From NCBI RefSeq assembly GCF_018413645.1, contig NZ_JAHCDA010000005.1:1-64000 (forward strand): 64,000 nucleotides of DNA, written 5' to 3'. The position numbers and the translations under genes were made by a program. The DNA is from Roseococcus pinisoli (lineage in GTDB: Bacteria > Pseudomonadota > Alphaproteobacteria > Acetobacterales > Acetobacteraceae). Shown piece by piece: positions 40,809 to 49,196 of the stretch. How positions within the stretch are numbered: the stretch's first letter is position 1; every line of letters starts with the position of its first letter. The notes beneath the pieces are model-generated. The model saw nothing but the letters and a program-made list of their open reading frames with translations, made no database searches and was not told the origin of the DNA.

Positions 40809-42512
40809 ATGATCTACGACTACATCATCGTCGGCGGTGGCTCCGCCGGCTCGGTGCTCGCGCATCGGCTTTCGGCGAGCGGGAGCAACCGGGTGCTGGT
40901 CTGCGAGGCCGGGCCGGACACGCCCCCCGGCGATGAGCCGGCGGAGATCAAGGACAGCTATCCCGGCACGGCCTATTTCGATCCGCGCTTCCACTGGACG
41001 GACCTCAAGGTCCATACCCAGGTCGTGCCGCACAACCGGCCCGAGGAGCGCCCGCCGCTGCGCAAGTACGAGCAGGCGCGCGTGCTGGGTGGCGGCTCCT
41101 CCATCAACGGCCAGATGGCCAATCGCGGCGCGCCGACCGATTTCGAGGAATGGGTGGAGCGCGGCGCCGAGGGCTGGGGCTGGGACGACGTCCTCCCCTA
41201 CTTCAAGAAGGTGGAGCGCGACCTCGACTTCGACGGCCCGCTGCACGGCAAGGACGGCCGCATCCCGGTCCGCCGCCTGAAGGAGGAACACCTCGGCCCG
41301 CATGCCAAGGCGGCCTGCGAAGCCTTCAAGGCCGCCGGCTTCAAGTACCTGCCGGACCAGAACGGCGTCTTCGAGGATGGCTACTTCTCCATCACCATCT
41401 CGAACCAGGACGAGCAGCGCGCCTCCGCGGCCATGGGCTATCTCGACCGCGAGACCCGCAAGCGCGCGAACCTGACCATCTCCACCGAGACGCAGGTGAC
41501 GGGCCTCCTCTTCGAGGGGCTGCGCTGCGTCGGCGTGAAGGCGCTGGTGCGCGGGCAGGAGCAGGAATTCCGCGCCAACGAGGTGCTGCTCTCCTCGGGC
41601 GCCATCCATTCGCCGGCGCATCTCCTGCGCGCCGGCATCGGCCCCGTGGCGCATCTGCGCGAGATGGGCGTCGAGGTCCGGCACAACCTGCCGGGCGTGG
41701 GACAGGGGCTGATGGACCATCCGGCCATCTCGCTCTCTTCCCACCTCAAGCGCAGCGCCCGCATGGACGACGTGCACACCCGCCGGCACATCCAGGTCGG
41801 GCTGCGCTACTCCTCGGGCCTCGAGGGCATCCCGGCCGGCGACATGTTCGCGGCCGCCGTCAGCAAGTCGGCCTGGCATGCGGTGGGCAAGCAGGTCGCC
41901 TCCTTCCTGATCTGGGTGAACAAGACCTATTCCGAGACGGGCCAGGTGCGCCTTGCCTCGGCCGACTGGCGCGCCGAGCCGGTGGTGGAGTTCAACCTCC
42001 TCTCCGACCGCCGCGACCTCGACCGGCTGATGACCGGCTTCCGCATGATGGCCGCCATCCAGATGACCGGGGAGCTCGGCGAGCTCACCTCCAACCACTT
42101 CCCGGCCAGCTACAGCGACCGCGTGCGCAAGCTCGGCGTGGTGAACAGCAAGAACCGCTTCCTCACCTCCGCCATCAGCCTGATCATGGACGGGCCGGAA
42201 TTCATCCGCCGCCGCTTCATCGAGAAATACGTGATCGAAGGCTTCACCTTCGACCAGGTGATGACCGACGACGCGGCGCTGGAGGCCTTCATCCGCAAGG
42301 CCACGATCGGTATCTGGCACGCCTCCTGCTCCTGCCGCATGGGCGCGGACGACGATCCCCGGGCGGTCGTGGACACCCAGGGGCGCGTGCGCGGCGTCGC
42401 GGGGTTGCGGGTGGTCGATGCCTCGATCTTCCCGGTCGTGCCCTGCGCGAACACGAACTTCCCGACGCTCATGGCGGCCGAGAAGATCGCGGACGCCATC
42501 CTGGCGGGTTAA
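40809..42512 (+). CDS. GMC-family FAD oxidoreductase (choline/alcohol dehydrogenase-like)
   Basis: A 567-residue flavoenzyme. FAD motif YDYIIVGGGSAGSVLAHRLS at the N-terminus, the GMC signature ARVLGGGSSINGQMANRGAPTDFEEW, the second signature LLSSGAIHSPAHLLRAGIGP and the catalytic-region SCSCRMGADDDPRAVVDTQGRVRGVAGLRVVDASIFPVVPCANTNFPTLMAAEKIAD are present. It oxidises an alcohol group; the substrate may be what the adjacent importer brings in. The start at 40809 follows GGGGAGAG. Likely the last gene of the operon. Confidence 0.88.
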   Translation: MIYDYIIVGGGSAGSVLAHRLSASGSNRVLVCEAGPDTPPGDEPAEIKDSYPGTAYFDPRFHWTDLKVHTQVVPHNRPEERPPLRKYEQARVLGGGSSINGQMANRGAPTDFEEWVERGAEGWGWDDVLPYFKKVERDLDFDGPLHGKDGRIPVRRLKEEHLGPHAKAACEAFKAAGFKYLPDQNGVFEDGYFSITISNQDEQRASAAMGYLDRETRKRANLTISTETQVTGLLFEGLRCVGVKALVRGQEQEFRANEVLLSSGAIHSPAHLLRAGIGPVAHLREMGVEVRHNLPGVGQGLMDHPAISLSSHLKRSARMDDVHTRRHIQVGLRYSSGLEGIPAGDMFAAAVSKSAWHAVGKQVASFLIWVNKTYSETGQVRLASADWRAEPVVEFNLLSDRRDLDRLMTGFRMMAAIQMTGELGELTSNHFPASYSDRVRKLGVVNSKNRFLTSAISLIMDGPEFIRRRFIEKYVIEGFTFDQVMTDDAALEAFIRKATIGIWHASCSCRMGADDDPRAVVDTQGRVRGVAGLRVVDASIFPVVPCANTNFPTLMAAEKIADAILAG

Positions 42513-42527
42513 GGCCGAGGGCCGCGT

Positions 42528-43067
42528 CTAGCGCGGCCCGCAGGACACCTGCAGGAGCCGGCAGTGGAGCGCCCCGCGCTCCAGCGACGCGCATTCGCGC
42601 AGTGCCGCTCGCTGCGCGTCCGCGGGGTTGGAGGCGGTGCCGATCTCGATGGCCCGGACCTCGTAGGTGCGCGGGTCGCTCGTCATGATCAGGGCGACGC
42701 GCCTGACGCCCTCGGCGACGGCGACGCAGGCCTCGGTGAATTCGACGATCTGGGTGCAGCCCCGCGGGACGGAACGGCAACCCGCCTCCGCGGCCTCCCG
42801 CGCCGCGCGGGGGTCGCGATGGCCCACGGCCACGCCGAAGCGGAAGCTGGGCGGCCGTGCCAGGGAAAAGGCGCCATAGCGGACGGGCGGCGGCGCCGCA
42901 TCCGGGAGGGGCCGGGAGTGCGACGGCAACGGCGCGCTGCCCCATGCCCCCCCAGGCCTCAGGGTCTCCAGGCAGCCCACGCCGCAGGCATCGGCAGGCG
43001 GGTTGCCCATCGGCACCAGCAGCGCGGCCAGCAGGATGCCTCCGGCCAGGACGCGGGACAGCTTCAT
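42528..43067 (-). CDS. Secreted DUF4189-domain protein
   Basis: A 179-residue exported protein (leader MKLSRVLAGGILLAALLVPMGNPPADA). A DUF4189-like unit is visible: YGAFSLARPPSFRFGVAVGHRDPRAAREAAEAGCRSVPRGCTQIVEFTEACVAVAEG, followed by a second AADA-type CA segment (NPADAQRAALRECASLERGALHCRLLQVSCGPR). Six or more cysteines suggest disulfides. DUF4189 proteins are often secreted with no known activity. I start at ATG 43067 rather than nine bases upstream. It is convergent with the GMC gene and divergent from another small secreted Cys protein. Confidence 0.68.
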   Translation of the reverse strand: MKLSRVLAGGILLAALLVPMGNPPADACGVGCLETLRPGGAWGSAPLPSHSRPLPDAAPPPVRYGAFSLARPPSFRFGVAVGHRDPRAAREAAEAGCRSVPRGCTQIVEFTEACVAVAEGVRRVALIMTSDPRTYEVRAIEIGTASNPADAQRAALRECASLERGALHCRLLQVSCGPR

Positions 43068-43297
43068 GCCGCGCACACCCGGCGGGAAGTCCGCGCTCCG
43101 GCGCGGACCCAGGATGACTTCGCCTTACCCATTGAAGGAGCCTACCCTGCGGGGCGCCCGCCTTTCGATCCCCATGGGCACACCAAGGGGTGGGCGGTTT
43201 CGGCCATGGCGGGCGGCCGCAGCCCGTTGTAATCTGGCTTCTTCGGCGGCGGCCGCGGCTCCTGCGCGCCATCGCGCTGCCCGGATTCGAGACATCG

Positions 43298-43636
43298 ATG
43301 CGCCTCGCCCTGATCCTGCTGGCCCTCCTCCTGGCCCTGCCCTTCCCGGCAGAGGCGCAGTCGCGCGGGCGCATGGCCGGGCTCCGCAACCCCCATGCCA
43401 GCGGCGCCGCGCTGGAGGCCGCCCGGCGCTACCTCTGCCCGAATGGCGGCACGCCGCAGGGCCGCGGCCGCTGCTCCCGCGGCAGCAGCGTGGGCCTGCT
43501 GGAATCCGATCCGGATGTCCGGGGCTGGGACCGGGGCATCTCGGCGCCCACGCATTCGCAGCGGCCCTGCCCCGAAGGCACCACCCCCACCGCCGCCCGC
43601 GCCCAGCCCGGTGTCACGCGCTGCGTCGCAGGGTGA
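43298..43636 (+). CDS. Small secreted protein with two Cys-Pro...Cys repeats
   Basis: A 112-residue protein with a signal peptide (MRLALILLALLLALPFPAEAQ). The mature part contains two similar units, LCPNGGTPQGRGRC and PCPEGTTPTAARAQPGVTRC, both of the form CP-xG-xTP-...-RC, which suggests two disulfide-closed loops. No family is recognised. The ATG at 43298 sits directly before the signal peptide; an earlier frame start at 43190 is basic and unlikely. Confidence 0.5.
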   Translation: MRLALILLALLLALPFPAEAQSRGRMAGLRNPHASGAALEAARRYLCPNGGTPQGRGRCSRGSSVGLLESDPDVRGWDRGISAPTHSQRPCPEGTTPTAARAQPGVTRCVAG

Positions 43637-43654
43637 AGCCCGGGCCCTCCGACG

Positions 43655-44353
43655 TCAGACCTGGAGCCATTCGCGAAGCGCCGCGCCGACCTGCTCGGGC
43701 ACTTCCATCGTCGGCAAATGGCCCGAATTCCCGAAGCTCATCCGCCGCGCGCCGGGGATCAGCGCCGCCATCTCGTCATGCAGCGCGGGCGGTGTCAGCA
43801 CATCTTCATCGCCGCAGGCGATCAGCGTGGGGACGTCGATCTCGCCCAGGTCGGGCCGCGAATCAGCCCGGCCCATGATCGCGAGCTGCTGGCGCAGGAA
43901 GCCGTCATGCCCCACCCGGGCCGCCATCTCCATCACCTCCTCCGCCAGCGGCGTGTCGAGCCGCGAGGGATGGATGAGGCTCGGCAGCAGCCGCGGCGTA
44001 ACGCCCTTGAACTGGCCGGATTTCGACAGCGCCATCAGCGCGCGGCGCCGGCGCTTCTGTTCCTCGGTATCGGGCCGGGCGGAGGTGTCCAGCAGCGCCA
44101 GATGGGTGACGCGCCCGCGCGCCCGGCGCCAGACTTCGAGCGCCACGTAACCGCCCATCGACAGGCCCGCGACGGCGAAGCGCTCCTCGCCGTCGACGAG
44201 GTCGAGCGCGCGGCTGGCCATCTCGGCCATGCTGTCGTCGCGGGTGAGGTCGGCGACACGCGGATCGGCGATTCCACGCAGGGCGGGCAGGCAGTCGCGC
44301 CACAGTCGTTCATCGCAAAGAAGGCCGGGGAGCAGCAGCAGAGGGCGAAGCAT
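43655..44353 (-). CDS. Alpha/beta-fold hydrolase
   Basis: A 232-residue hydrolase with nucleophile S65 in VAGLSMGGYVALEV, acid in ACGDEDVLTPP and H212 in SGHLPTMEVPE. PLLLLPGLLCDERLWRDCLPAL at the start carries the oxyanion region. Sequence layout is close to MhpC/BioH-like esterases; the substrate is unknown. The open frame runs on far upstream (to 46762) antisense to the helicase gene, but only the part from ATG 44353 is coding. Confidence 0.82.
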   Translation of the reverse strand: MLRPLLLLPGLLCDERLWRDCLPALRGIADPRVADLTRDDSMAEMASRALDLVDGEERFAVAGLSMGGYVALEVWRRARGRVTHLALLDTSARPDTEEQKRRRRALMALSKSGQFKGVTPRLLPSLIHPSRLDTPLAEEVMEMAARVGHDGFLRQQLAIMGRADSRPDLGEIDVPTLIACGDEDVLTPPALHDEMAALIPGARRMSFGNSGHLPTMEVPEQVGAALREWLQV

Positions 44354-44455
44354 GGCTGTGGATAATTCCCCCTCGCCCAGCAGGCAATGCACGGGTTTCG
44401 TGTTGCGTTCCGGCCCTATCGGGCGCATATGCGGCTCGTTGCAGAAGAGGGCGGC

Positions 44456-46525
44456 ATGATCCGCCCGACCGGCCGTGCGCCCAATGCGCCGGCCCTGAGG
44501 CCAGGAAGCCAAACTTTGAACGAGACCACCGCGCCAGGCGCGCCCGCCGGAACCGATCCGGCCATCGCTGAAACTGAGACCAAGATCATCCACGAGACGC
44601 CCGCCCCTGCCACCGCGGAGGAGACGTCTGTCGAGGCCGTTGCCGCTGCCGAGCCTGTGGTGGAAGCCGCACCGGCGGCCGTCGAGCCAGCCGAACCCCA
44701 GGCGGAGGCCGCTCCCGTCGCCGACGAGCCGGCCCCCGTCGAGGCTGCCCCGGCCGAAGCGCCCGCGGAGACCGTGGCCGAGGCCGCACCTGCCGTCGCC
44801 GACGAGCCGGTTGCCTCCGCCGAGGCGGAAGAGCCCGCCCCGCGCGGCGATGGCGAATATTCCGACGAGGAATACGACGCCGCGGAGCCCGGCCCGCCCC
44901 GCGCCCTCTTCTCCGATCTCGGACTGTCCGACGAGCTGCTGCGCGCCGTCACCGAGAGCGGCTACGTCCACCCGACGCCGATCCAGGAGCAGGCCATCCC
45001 CATCGTGCTGATGGGCCGCGACGTGCTGGGCTGCGCCCAGACCGGCACGGGCAAGACCGCCAGCTTCACGCTGCCGATGATGGACATCCTTGCCGGCAGC
45101 CGCGCCAAGGCGCGCATGCCGCGCAGCCTCATCCTCGAGCCCACGCGCGAGCTCGCGCTGCAGGTGGCCGAGCAGTTCGTGAAGTACGGCAAGTACCTCA
45201 ACCTGACCCACGCGCTGCTCATCGGCGGCGAGAGCATGAACGACCAGCGCGACGTGCTCGAGAAGGGCGTGGACGTGCTGATCGCGACGCCGGGCCGCCT
45301 GCTCGACCTCTTCGATCGCGGCCGCATCCTGATGGCGGACTGCAAGCTCCTCGTCATCGACGAGGCCGACCGCATGCTGGACATGGGCTTCATCCCCGAT
45401 GTCGAGCGCATCGTGTCGATCATCCCTGCGCTGCGGCAGACGCTGTTCTTCTCGGCCACGATGGCGCCCGAGATCCGCCGCCTGGCCGACGCCTTCCTGC
45501 AGAACCCGAAGGAAATCACCGTCAGCCGCCCGGCGACGGTCGCCACCACCATCACCACCGGCGTCGCCTATGTGCGGGACCGGGACAAGCGCGAGGCGCT
45601 GCGCCGGCTCATCCGCCGCGAGCAGGTGCAGAACGCGTTGATCTTCTGCAACCGCAAGGTTGACGTGAACATCCTCTACAAGTCGCTCAAGCGGCACGGC
45701 TTCTCGGTCGGCGAGCTGCATGGCGACATGGACCAGTCGGCACGCTTCGCCACGCTGAATGCCTTCAAGGCGAACGAGATCCGGCTGCTGGTCTGCTCGG
45801 ACGTCGCGGCCCGCGGCCTCGACATCGGCGGCCTCAGCCACGTCTTCAACTTCGACATCCCCTTCCACTCCGAGGACTATGTCCACCGCATCGGCCGCAC
45901 CGGCCGCGCGGGACGCGAGGGGCATGCCTACTCCATCGCGACGGCCGATGACGGCAAGCTGATCCAGGCCATCGAGAAGCTGACCGGCGCGCCGATCCCG
46001 CGCCTCGAGGTGGAAGGGCTGGACCCGGTCACCGACGAGGAGATCGCCGAGGCGGCGACGCGCAAGCGCGGCCGCAACGGCCGACCCCTTCCTGCCGCGG
46101 GCGGCCGCGAATCCGGACGGGACCGTGGCGGCCGCGAGCGTGGCCGCGGTGGCCGCGATCGCGACGAGCGTCCCCGCGCCGAGGCCGCGCCGCCGGCAGA
46201 GGAGACGCCCCGCGAGGAGCGTCCCCGCCGCGACCGCGACGACCGTTCGCGCGGCCGTGCCCGCGACGAGGCGCCCCGCGAGGCCGCGGCCCCTGTTCGG
46301 GAAGAGTTCCGCGCCCGCGACCGTGACGAGCGCCCCCGCCGCGAGGAATATCGCCGCGAGGAGTTCCGCGCCCGCGACGGGCGTGGCCGCGATCGCGACG
46401 ATCTGGGCCCCTCGGTGCTGGGCTTCGGCGACAGCATCCCCGCCTTCATGCTCGTCCCCATCCGCGCCAAGCGCGACGTGCGGGAGACGGTCGAGACCGT
46501 CGAGGAAGCGGAAGCCACCGCCTAA
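44456..46525 (+). CDS. DEAD-box ATP-dependent RNA helicase with long disordered tails
   Basis: A 689-residue helicase. An Ala/Glu/Pro-rich, acidic N-terminal extension (about residues 20-145) precedes the core. Core motifs: Q motif HPTPIQEQAIPI, I AQTGTGKT, Ia PTRELALQ, Ib TPGRLLD, II DEAD, III SAT, V CSDVAARGLDI, VI HRIGRTGRAGR. The C-terminal tail (from about 545) is rich in Arg, Asp, Glu and Gly, an RNA-contacting or phase-separating type of tail. It probably acts in rRNA assembly or mRNA decay. The start is uncertain: ATG 44456 follows AGAGGGCGGC, while TTG 44516 (LNETTAPG) has AGGAAG at seven bases and may be the true one. Confidence 0.85.
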   Translation: MIRPTGRAPNAPALRPGSQTLNETTAPGAPAGTDPAIAETETKIIHETPAPATAEETSVEAVAAAEPVVEAAPAAVEPAEPQAEAAPVADEPAPVEAAPAEAPAETVAEAAPAVADEPVASAEAEEPAPRGDGEYSDEEYDAAEPGPPRALFSDLGLSDELLRAVTESGYVHPTPIQEQAIPIVLMGRDVLGCAQTGTGKTASFTLPMMDILAGSRAKARMPRSLILEPTRELALQVAEQFVKYGKYLNLTHALLIGGESMNDQRDVLEKGVDVLIATPGRLLDLFDRGRILMADCKLLVIDEADRMLDMGFIPDVERIVSIIPALRQTLFFSATMAPEIRRLADAFLQNPKEITVSRPATVATTITTGVAYVRDRDKREALRRLIRREQVQNALIFCNRKVDVNILYKSLKRHGFSVGELHGDMDQSARFATLNAFKANEIRLLVCSDVAARGLDIGGLSHVFNFDIPFHSEDYVHRIGRTGRAGREGHAYSIATADDGKLIQAIEKLTGAPIPRLEVEGLDPVTDEEIAEAATRKRGRNGRPLPAAGGRESGRDRGGRERGRGGRDRDERPRAEAAPPAEETPREERPRRDRDDRSRGRARDEAPREAAAPVREEFRARDRDERPRREEYRREEFRARDGRGRDRDDLGPSVLGFGDSIPAFMLVPIRAKRDVRETVETVEEAEATA

Positions 46526-46550
46526 GACGCAGGTTTTTCCGGAGATATGG

Positions 46551-46587
46551 GGCCAGGGCGGTTTCGACCGCCCTGGCCCTTTCTTTA
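46551..46587 (+). terminator. Terminator of the helicase gene (UUCG tetraloop)
   Basis: GGCCAGGGCGGT (46551-46562) and ACCGCCCTGGCC (46567-46578) form a perfect 12-bp stem closed by TTCG and followed by CTTTCTTTA. Confidence 0.9.
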
Positions 46588-47562
46588 TCCGATCCGCGTC
46601 GCCACGGCCCGCAGCACGGCGCGCACCGCGGGGATCATCGCCTCGGTCGCCGGCGCCACGGATTCCGGCCCGCCCGGCCAGTTGTACGAGAAGCAGAAGC
46701 TCGCCGGGACGCCGCGAACCACCATCTGCCCCGCGACGGAGAGCGCGTTCTCGCCGTTCCACACGATGCTGCCGCCCTTGCCATAGGCGGCGATGCCCGG
46801 CGGGACGATGATGTTCAGCGCATCGGCCATGGCCGAGATGCGCCGGAATTCCGACAAGGCGGCCTCGGAGGTGAAGAACCGGCCCGAGAGCACATGGCGG
46901 TACCAGGCCACCATCGTGCTGGCCGGCGCCACCATCGTCTCCCCCTCGCCCATGATCCCGCGAGCCGGGCCCGGGAGCCGGTCGGCATTCACCGCCTCCA
47001 TGCCAGACCAGCCGAGGTCCTGCCCCGGCGCCGCGCCTGCGAGGTAGGAGAACATCCGCCGGGTCGAGGCGGCGAGCCGCACGCCGTTCAGCGGCACCCT
47101 CGCGATCGCCTCGCGCACCGCCTCCACGCCGATCTTCTTCAGGGCGATATCAGTGGCCGTGTTGTCGCTATGCGCGATCATGGCCTCCAGCACCGAGCGC
47201 GCCGGCATCCGGCCGGTGAGCTCGCCCAGCACGGGGCTGACCAGGGAACGCACCTCGTCGTTCACCGCCAGGGGCTCGGCCAGCGTCAGCCCGGCATCCT
47301 GCACCTTGAGCAGATAGGCTGCGAGGATGAAGGTCTTCAGCACGCTGCCGACGAAGAGCGGGCGGTCCGGGTGGTGGCCCAGCTGCCAGGCGCCGGAGGG
47401 GTCGTCGACGGCCAGGGCCGCGCTCACCGTCCCGGGCAGGGCGGCGAAGGCGGTCATGGCCTCCTCGGTCGCATTGACCGGGACGCCCTGGGCGAGGGCC
47501 CCGGCCGGCAGCAGCAGGGGAGTGGCGAGGAATGCCCGCCGCCGGCGGATCGTGATGGGCAT
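46585..47562 (-). CDS. Beta-lactamase-like serine hydrolase (class A fold)
   Basis: A 325-residue exported protein (leader to about residue 26). Serine beta-lactamase/penicillin-binding motifs are S73-VL-K76 ([10 protein letters not shown]), S132-D-N134 ([13 protein letters not shown]) and K262-GG ([13 protein letters not shown]) in place of KTG. I cannot find the class A ExxLN omega-loop glutamate, so efficient hydrolysis of beta-lactams is doubtful; an amidase or esterase role is possible. Start at 47562 with AGGAGG seven bases upstream. Convergent with the helicase gene and divergent from gcdH, with a 292-base G+C-rich spacer showing no clear promoter. Confidence 0.78.
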   Translation of the reverse strand: MPITIRRRRAFLATPLLLPAGALAQGVPVNATEEAMTAFAALPGTVSAALAVDDPSGAWQLGHHPDRPLFVGSVLKTFILAAYLLKVQDAGLTLAEPLAVNDEVRSLVSPVLGELTGRMPARSVLEAMIAHSDNTATDIALKKIGVEAVREAIARVPLNGVRLAASTRRMFSYLAGAAPGQDLGWSGMEAVNADRLPGPARGIMGEGETMVAPASTMVAWYRHVLSGRFFTSEAALSEFRRISAMADALNIIVPPGIAAYGKGGSIVWNGENALSVAGQMVVRGVPASFCFSYNWPGGPESVAPATEAMIPAVRAVLRAVATRIG

Positions 47563-47854
47563 GGTCGGGCCTCCTGGATCTGGTTTCTGGCCAAACGCCG
47601 ACCGGGCGCGAAGGTCGCGGCAGGCGCCGGCACCTTCTGACGATGGTGATGTTTCCGCCGCCGCCAAGGTAATCCCAGGCCGCCCAGGGTCGCGGTTCCG
47701 CCGCCGGCCCGCCCCGGACGACGCATCTCCCGCCCGAAAGGTGTCTCCTCCGCGAGAAGAGGCGACAGCGGGCTTGCGCTTCCGTGTCCGGGGCGTGATA
47801 GGACGCGCATCTCCTGTTGATCCGGCGTCTGGCCTACCCGAAGGGAACGAGAAG

Positions 47855-49048
47855 ATGAACGTCGTCACCAAGACCAAGTCCCCCCCCTTCATGTGGGATG
47901 ATGCCTTCCTGCTGGACGAGCAGCTCACCGAGGACGAGCGGATGATCCGCGACGCCGCGCGTGACTTCTGCCAGGACAAGCTGATGCCCGGCGTCCTGAT
48001 GGCGAACCGGAACGAGACCTTCGACCGCTCCATCATGAACGCCTTCGGCGAGCAGGGCTTCCTGGGCGCCACCCTCGAGGGCTACGGCTGCGCGGGCGTG
48101 AGCTACGTCGCCTACGGCCTGATGTCGCGGGAAGTGGAGCGCGTGGACAGCGGCTATCGCTCCGCCTTCTCCGTGCAGTCCAGCCTCGTGATGTTCCCCA
48201 TCCACGCCTATGGCTCCGAGGCGCAGCGGCAGAAGTTCCTGCCCAAGCTGCGCACCGGCGAGTGGGTCGGCTGCTTCGGCCTGACCGAGCCCGACGCCGG
48301 CTCGGACCCGAACTCCATGCGCACCCGCGCGAAGAAGGTCGATGGCGGCTGGGTGGTCTCGGGCTCCAAGACCTGGATCACCAACTCCCCCATCGCCGAT
48401 GTCTGCGTGGTCTGGGCGAAGGACGACGAGGGCACGCTGGGCGGCTTCCTGCTCGAGCGCGGCATGAAGGGCCTGACCACGCCGAAGATCGAGGGCAAGT
48501 TCTCGCTGCGCGCCTCCGTCACGGGCATGATCATGATGGACGAGGTCTTCGTCCCCGATGAGAACCGCCTCCCCGGCGTGCGCTCGCTGGCGGGTCCCTT
48601 CTCCTGCCTCAACCGCGCCCGCTACGGCATCGCCTGGGGCGCGCTGGGCGCGGCCGAGTTCTGCATGGCCGCCGCCCGCGACTACACGATGAACCGCAAG
48701 ATGTTCGGCCGTCCGCTGGCACAGACGCAGCTCATCCAGAAGAAGCTGGCGGACATGGAGACCGAGATCACCCTCGGCCTGCAGGCGGTGCTGCGCGTCG
48801 GCCGGCTCTTCGACGAGGGCAAGGTGGCGCCGGAGATGATCAGCCTCGTGAAGCGCAACAACTGCGGCAAGTCGCTCGACATCGCCCGCATGAGCCGCGA
48901 CATGCATGGCGGCAACGGCATCGTGGACGAGTACCACGTGATCCGCCACGTCATGAACCTCGAGACGGTGAACACCTACGAGGGCACGCATGACGTCCAT
49001 GCGCTGATCCTGGGCCGCGCCATCACGGGCCTGAACGCCTTCGGCTGA
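47855..49048 (+). CDS. gcdH: Glutaryl-CoA dehydrogenase (acyl-CoA dehydrogenase family)
   Basis: A 397-residue flavoenzyme converting glutaryl-CoA to crotonyl-CoA in lysine, tryptophan and aromatic-acid breakdown. Specific features are [48 protein letters not shown] near the start, [39 protein letters not shown] and the catalytic glutamate E376 in [20 protein letters not shown], all as in human and bacterial GCDH. Start at ATG 47855 follows GAAGGGAACGAGA; an earlier frame (47327) is antisense to the beta-lactamase gene. A hairpin cluster follows. Confidence 0.92.
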   Translation: MNVVTKTKSPPFMWDDAFLLDEQLTEDERMIRDAARDFCQDKLMPGVLMANRNETFDRSIMNAFGEQGFLGATLEGYGCAGVSYVAYGLMSREVERVDSGYRSAFSVQSSLVMFPIHAYGSEAQRQKFLPKLRTGEWVGCFGLTEPDAGSDPNSMRTRAKKVDGGWVVSGSKTWITNSPIADVCVVWAKDDEGTLGGFLLERGMKGLTTPKIEGKFSLRASVTGMIMMDEVFVPDENRLPGVRSLAGPFSCLNRARYGIAWGALGAAEFCMAAARDYTMNRKMFGRPLAQTQLIQKKLADMETEITLGLQAVLRVGRLFDEGKVAPEMISLVKRNNCGKSLDIARMSRDMHGGNGIVDEYHVIRHVMNLETVNTYEGTHDVHALILGRAITGLNAFG

Positions 49049-49054
49049 TACCAT

Positions 49055-49076
49055 CGAGGGGGCCTTTGCCCCCTCG
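49055..49076 (+). terminator. Terminator hairpin 1 after gcdH
   Basis: CGAGGGGGC and GCCCCCTCG form a perfect 9-bp stem with loop CTTT, seven bases after the gcdH stop. Confidence 0.75.
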
Positions 49077-49085
49077 AACTCTCCA

Positions 49086-49106
49086 GCAAGAACCTCATGT
49101 TCTTGC
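49086..49106. repeat. Hairpin 2 of the gcdH downstream cluster
   Basis: GCAAGAAC and GTTCTTGC form an 8-bp stem with loop CTCAT. It is separate from the terminator and may be an interspersed repeat unit. Confidence 0.6.
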
Positions 49107-49127
49107 ATCTCCGCCCAGTTCCAGGGT

Positions 49128-49146
49128 CCAGGGCCAAAAGCCCTGG
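49128..49146. repeat. Hairpin 3 of the gcdH downstream cluster
   Basis: CCAGGGC and GCCCTGG form a 7-bp stem around CAAAA. Confidence 0.55.
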
Positions 49147-49155
49147 CGGGGAGCG

Positions 49156-49174
49156 CGAGGGGCAGCGCCCCTCG
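49156..49174. repeat. Hairpin 4 of the gcdH downstream cluster
   Basis: CGAGGGGC and GCCCCTCG form an 8-bp stem around AGC, repeating the CGAGGGG theme of hairpin 1. It ends 23 bases before the methyltransferase gene. Confidence 0.6.
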
Positions 49175-49196
49175 TCCCTCATCAAAAAGGCCGCAC

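Noticed and set aside
43655-46762. A 1035-codon leftward open frame
   Set aside because: Only 43655-44353 has a recognisable product (alpha/beta hydrolase). The rest is antisense to the DEAD-box helicase, and such long shadow frames are common in G+C-rich genes.
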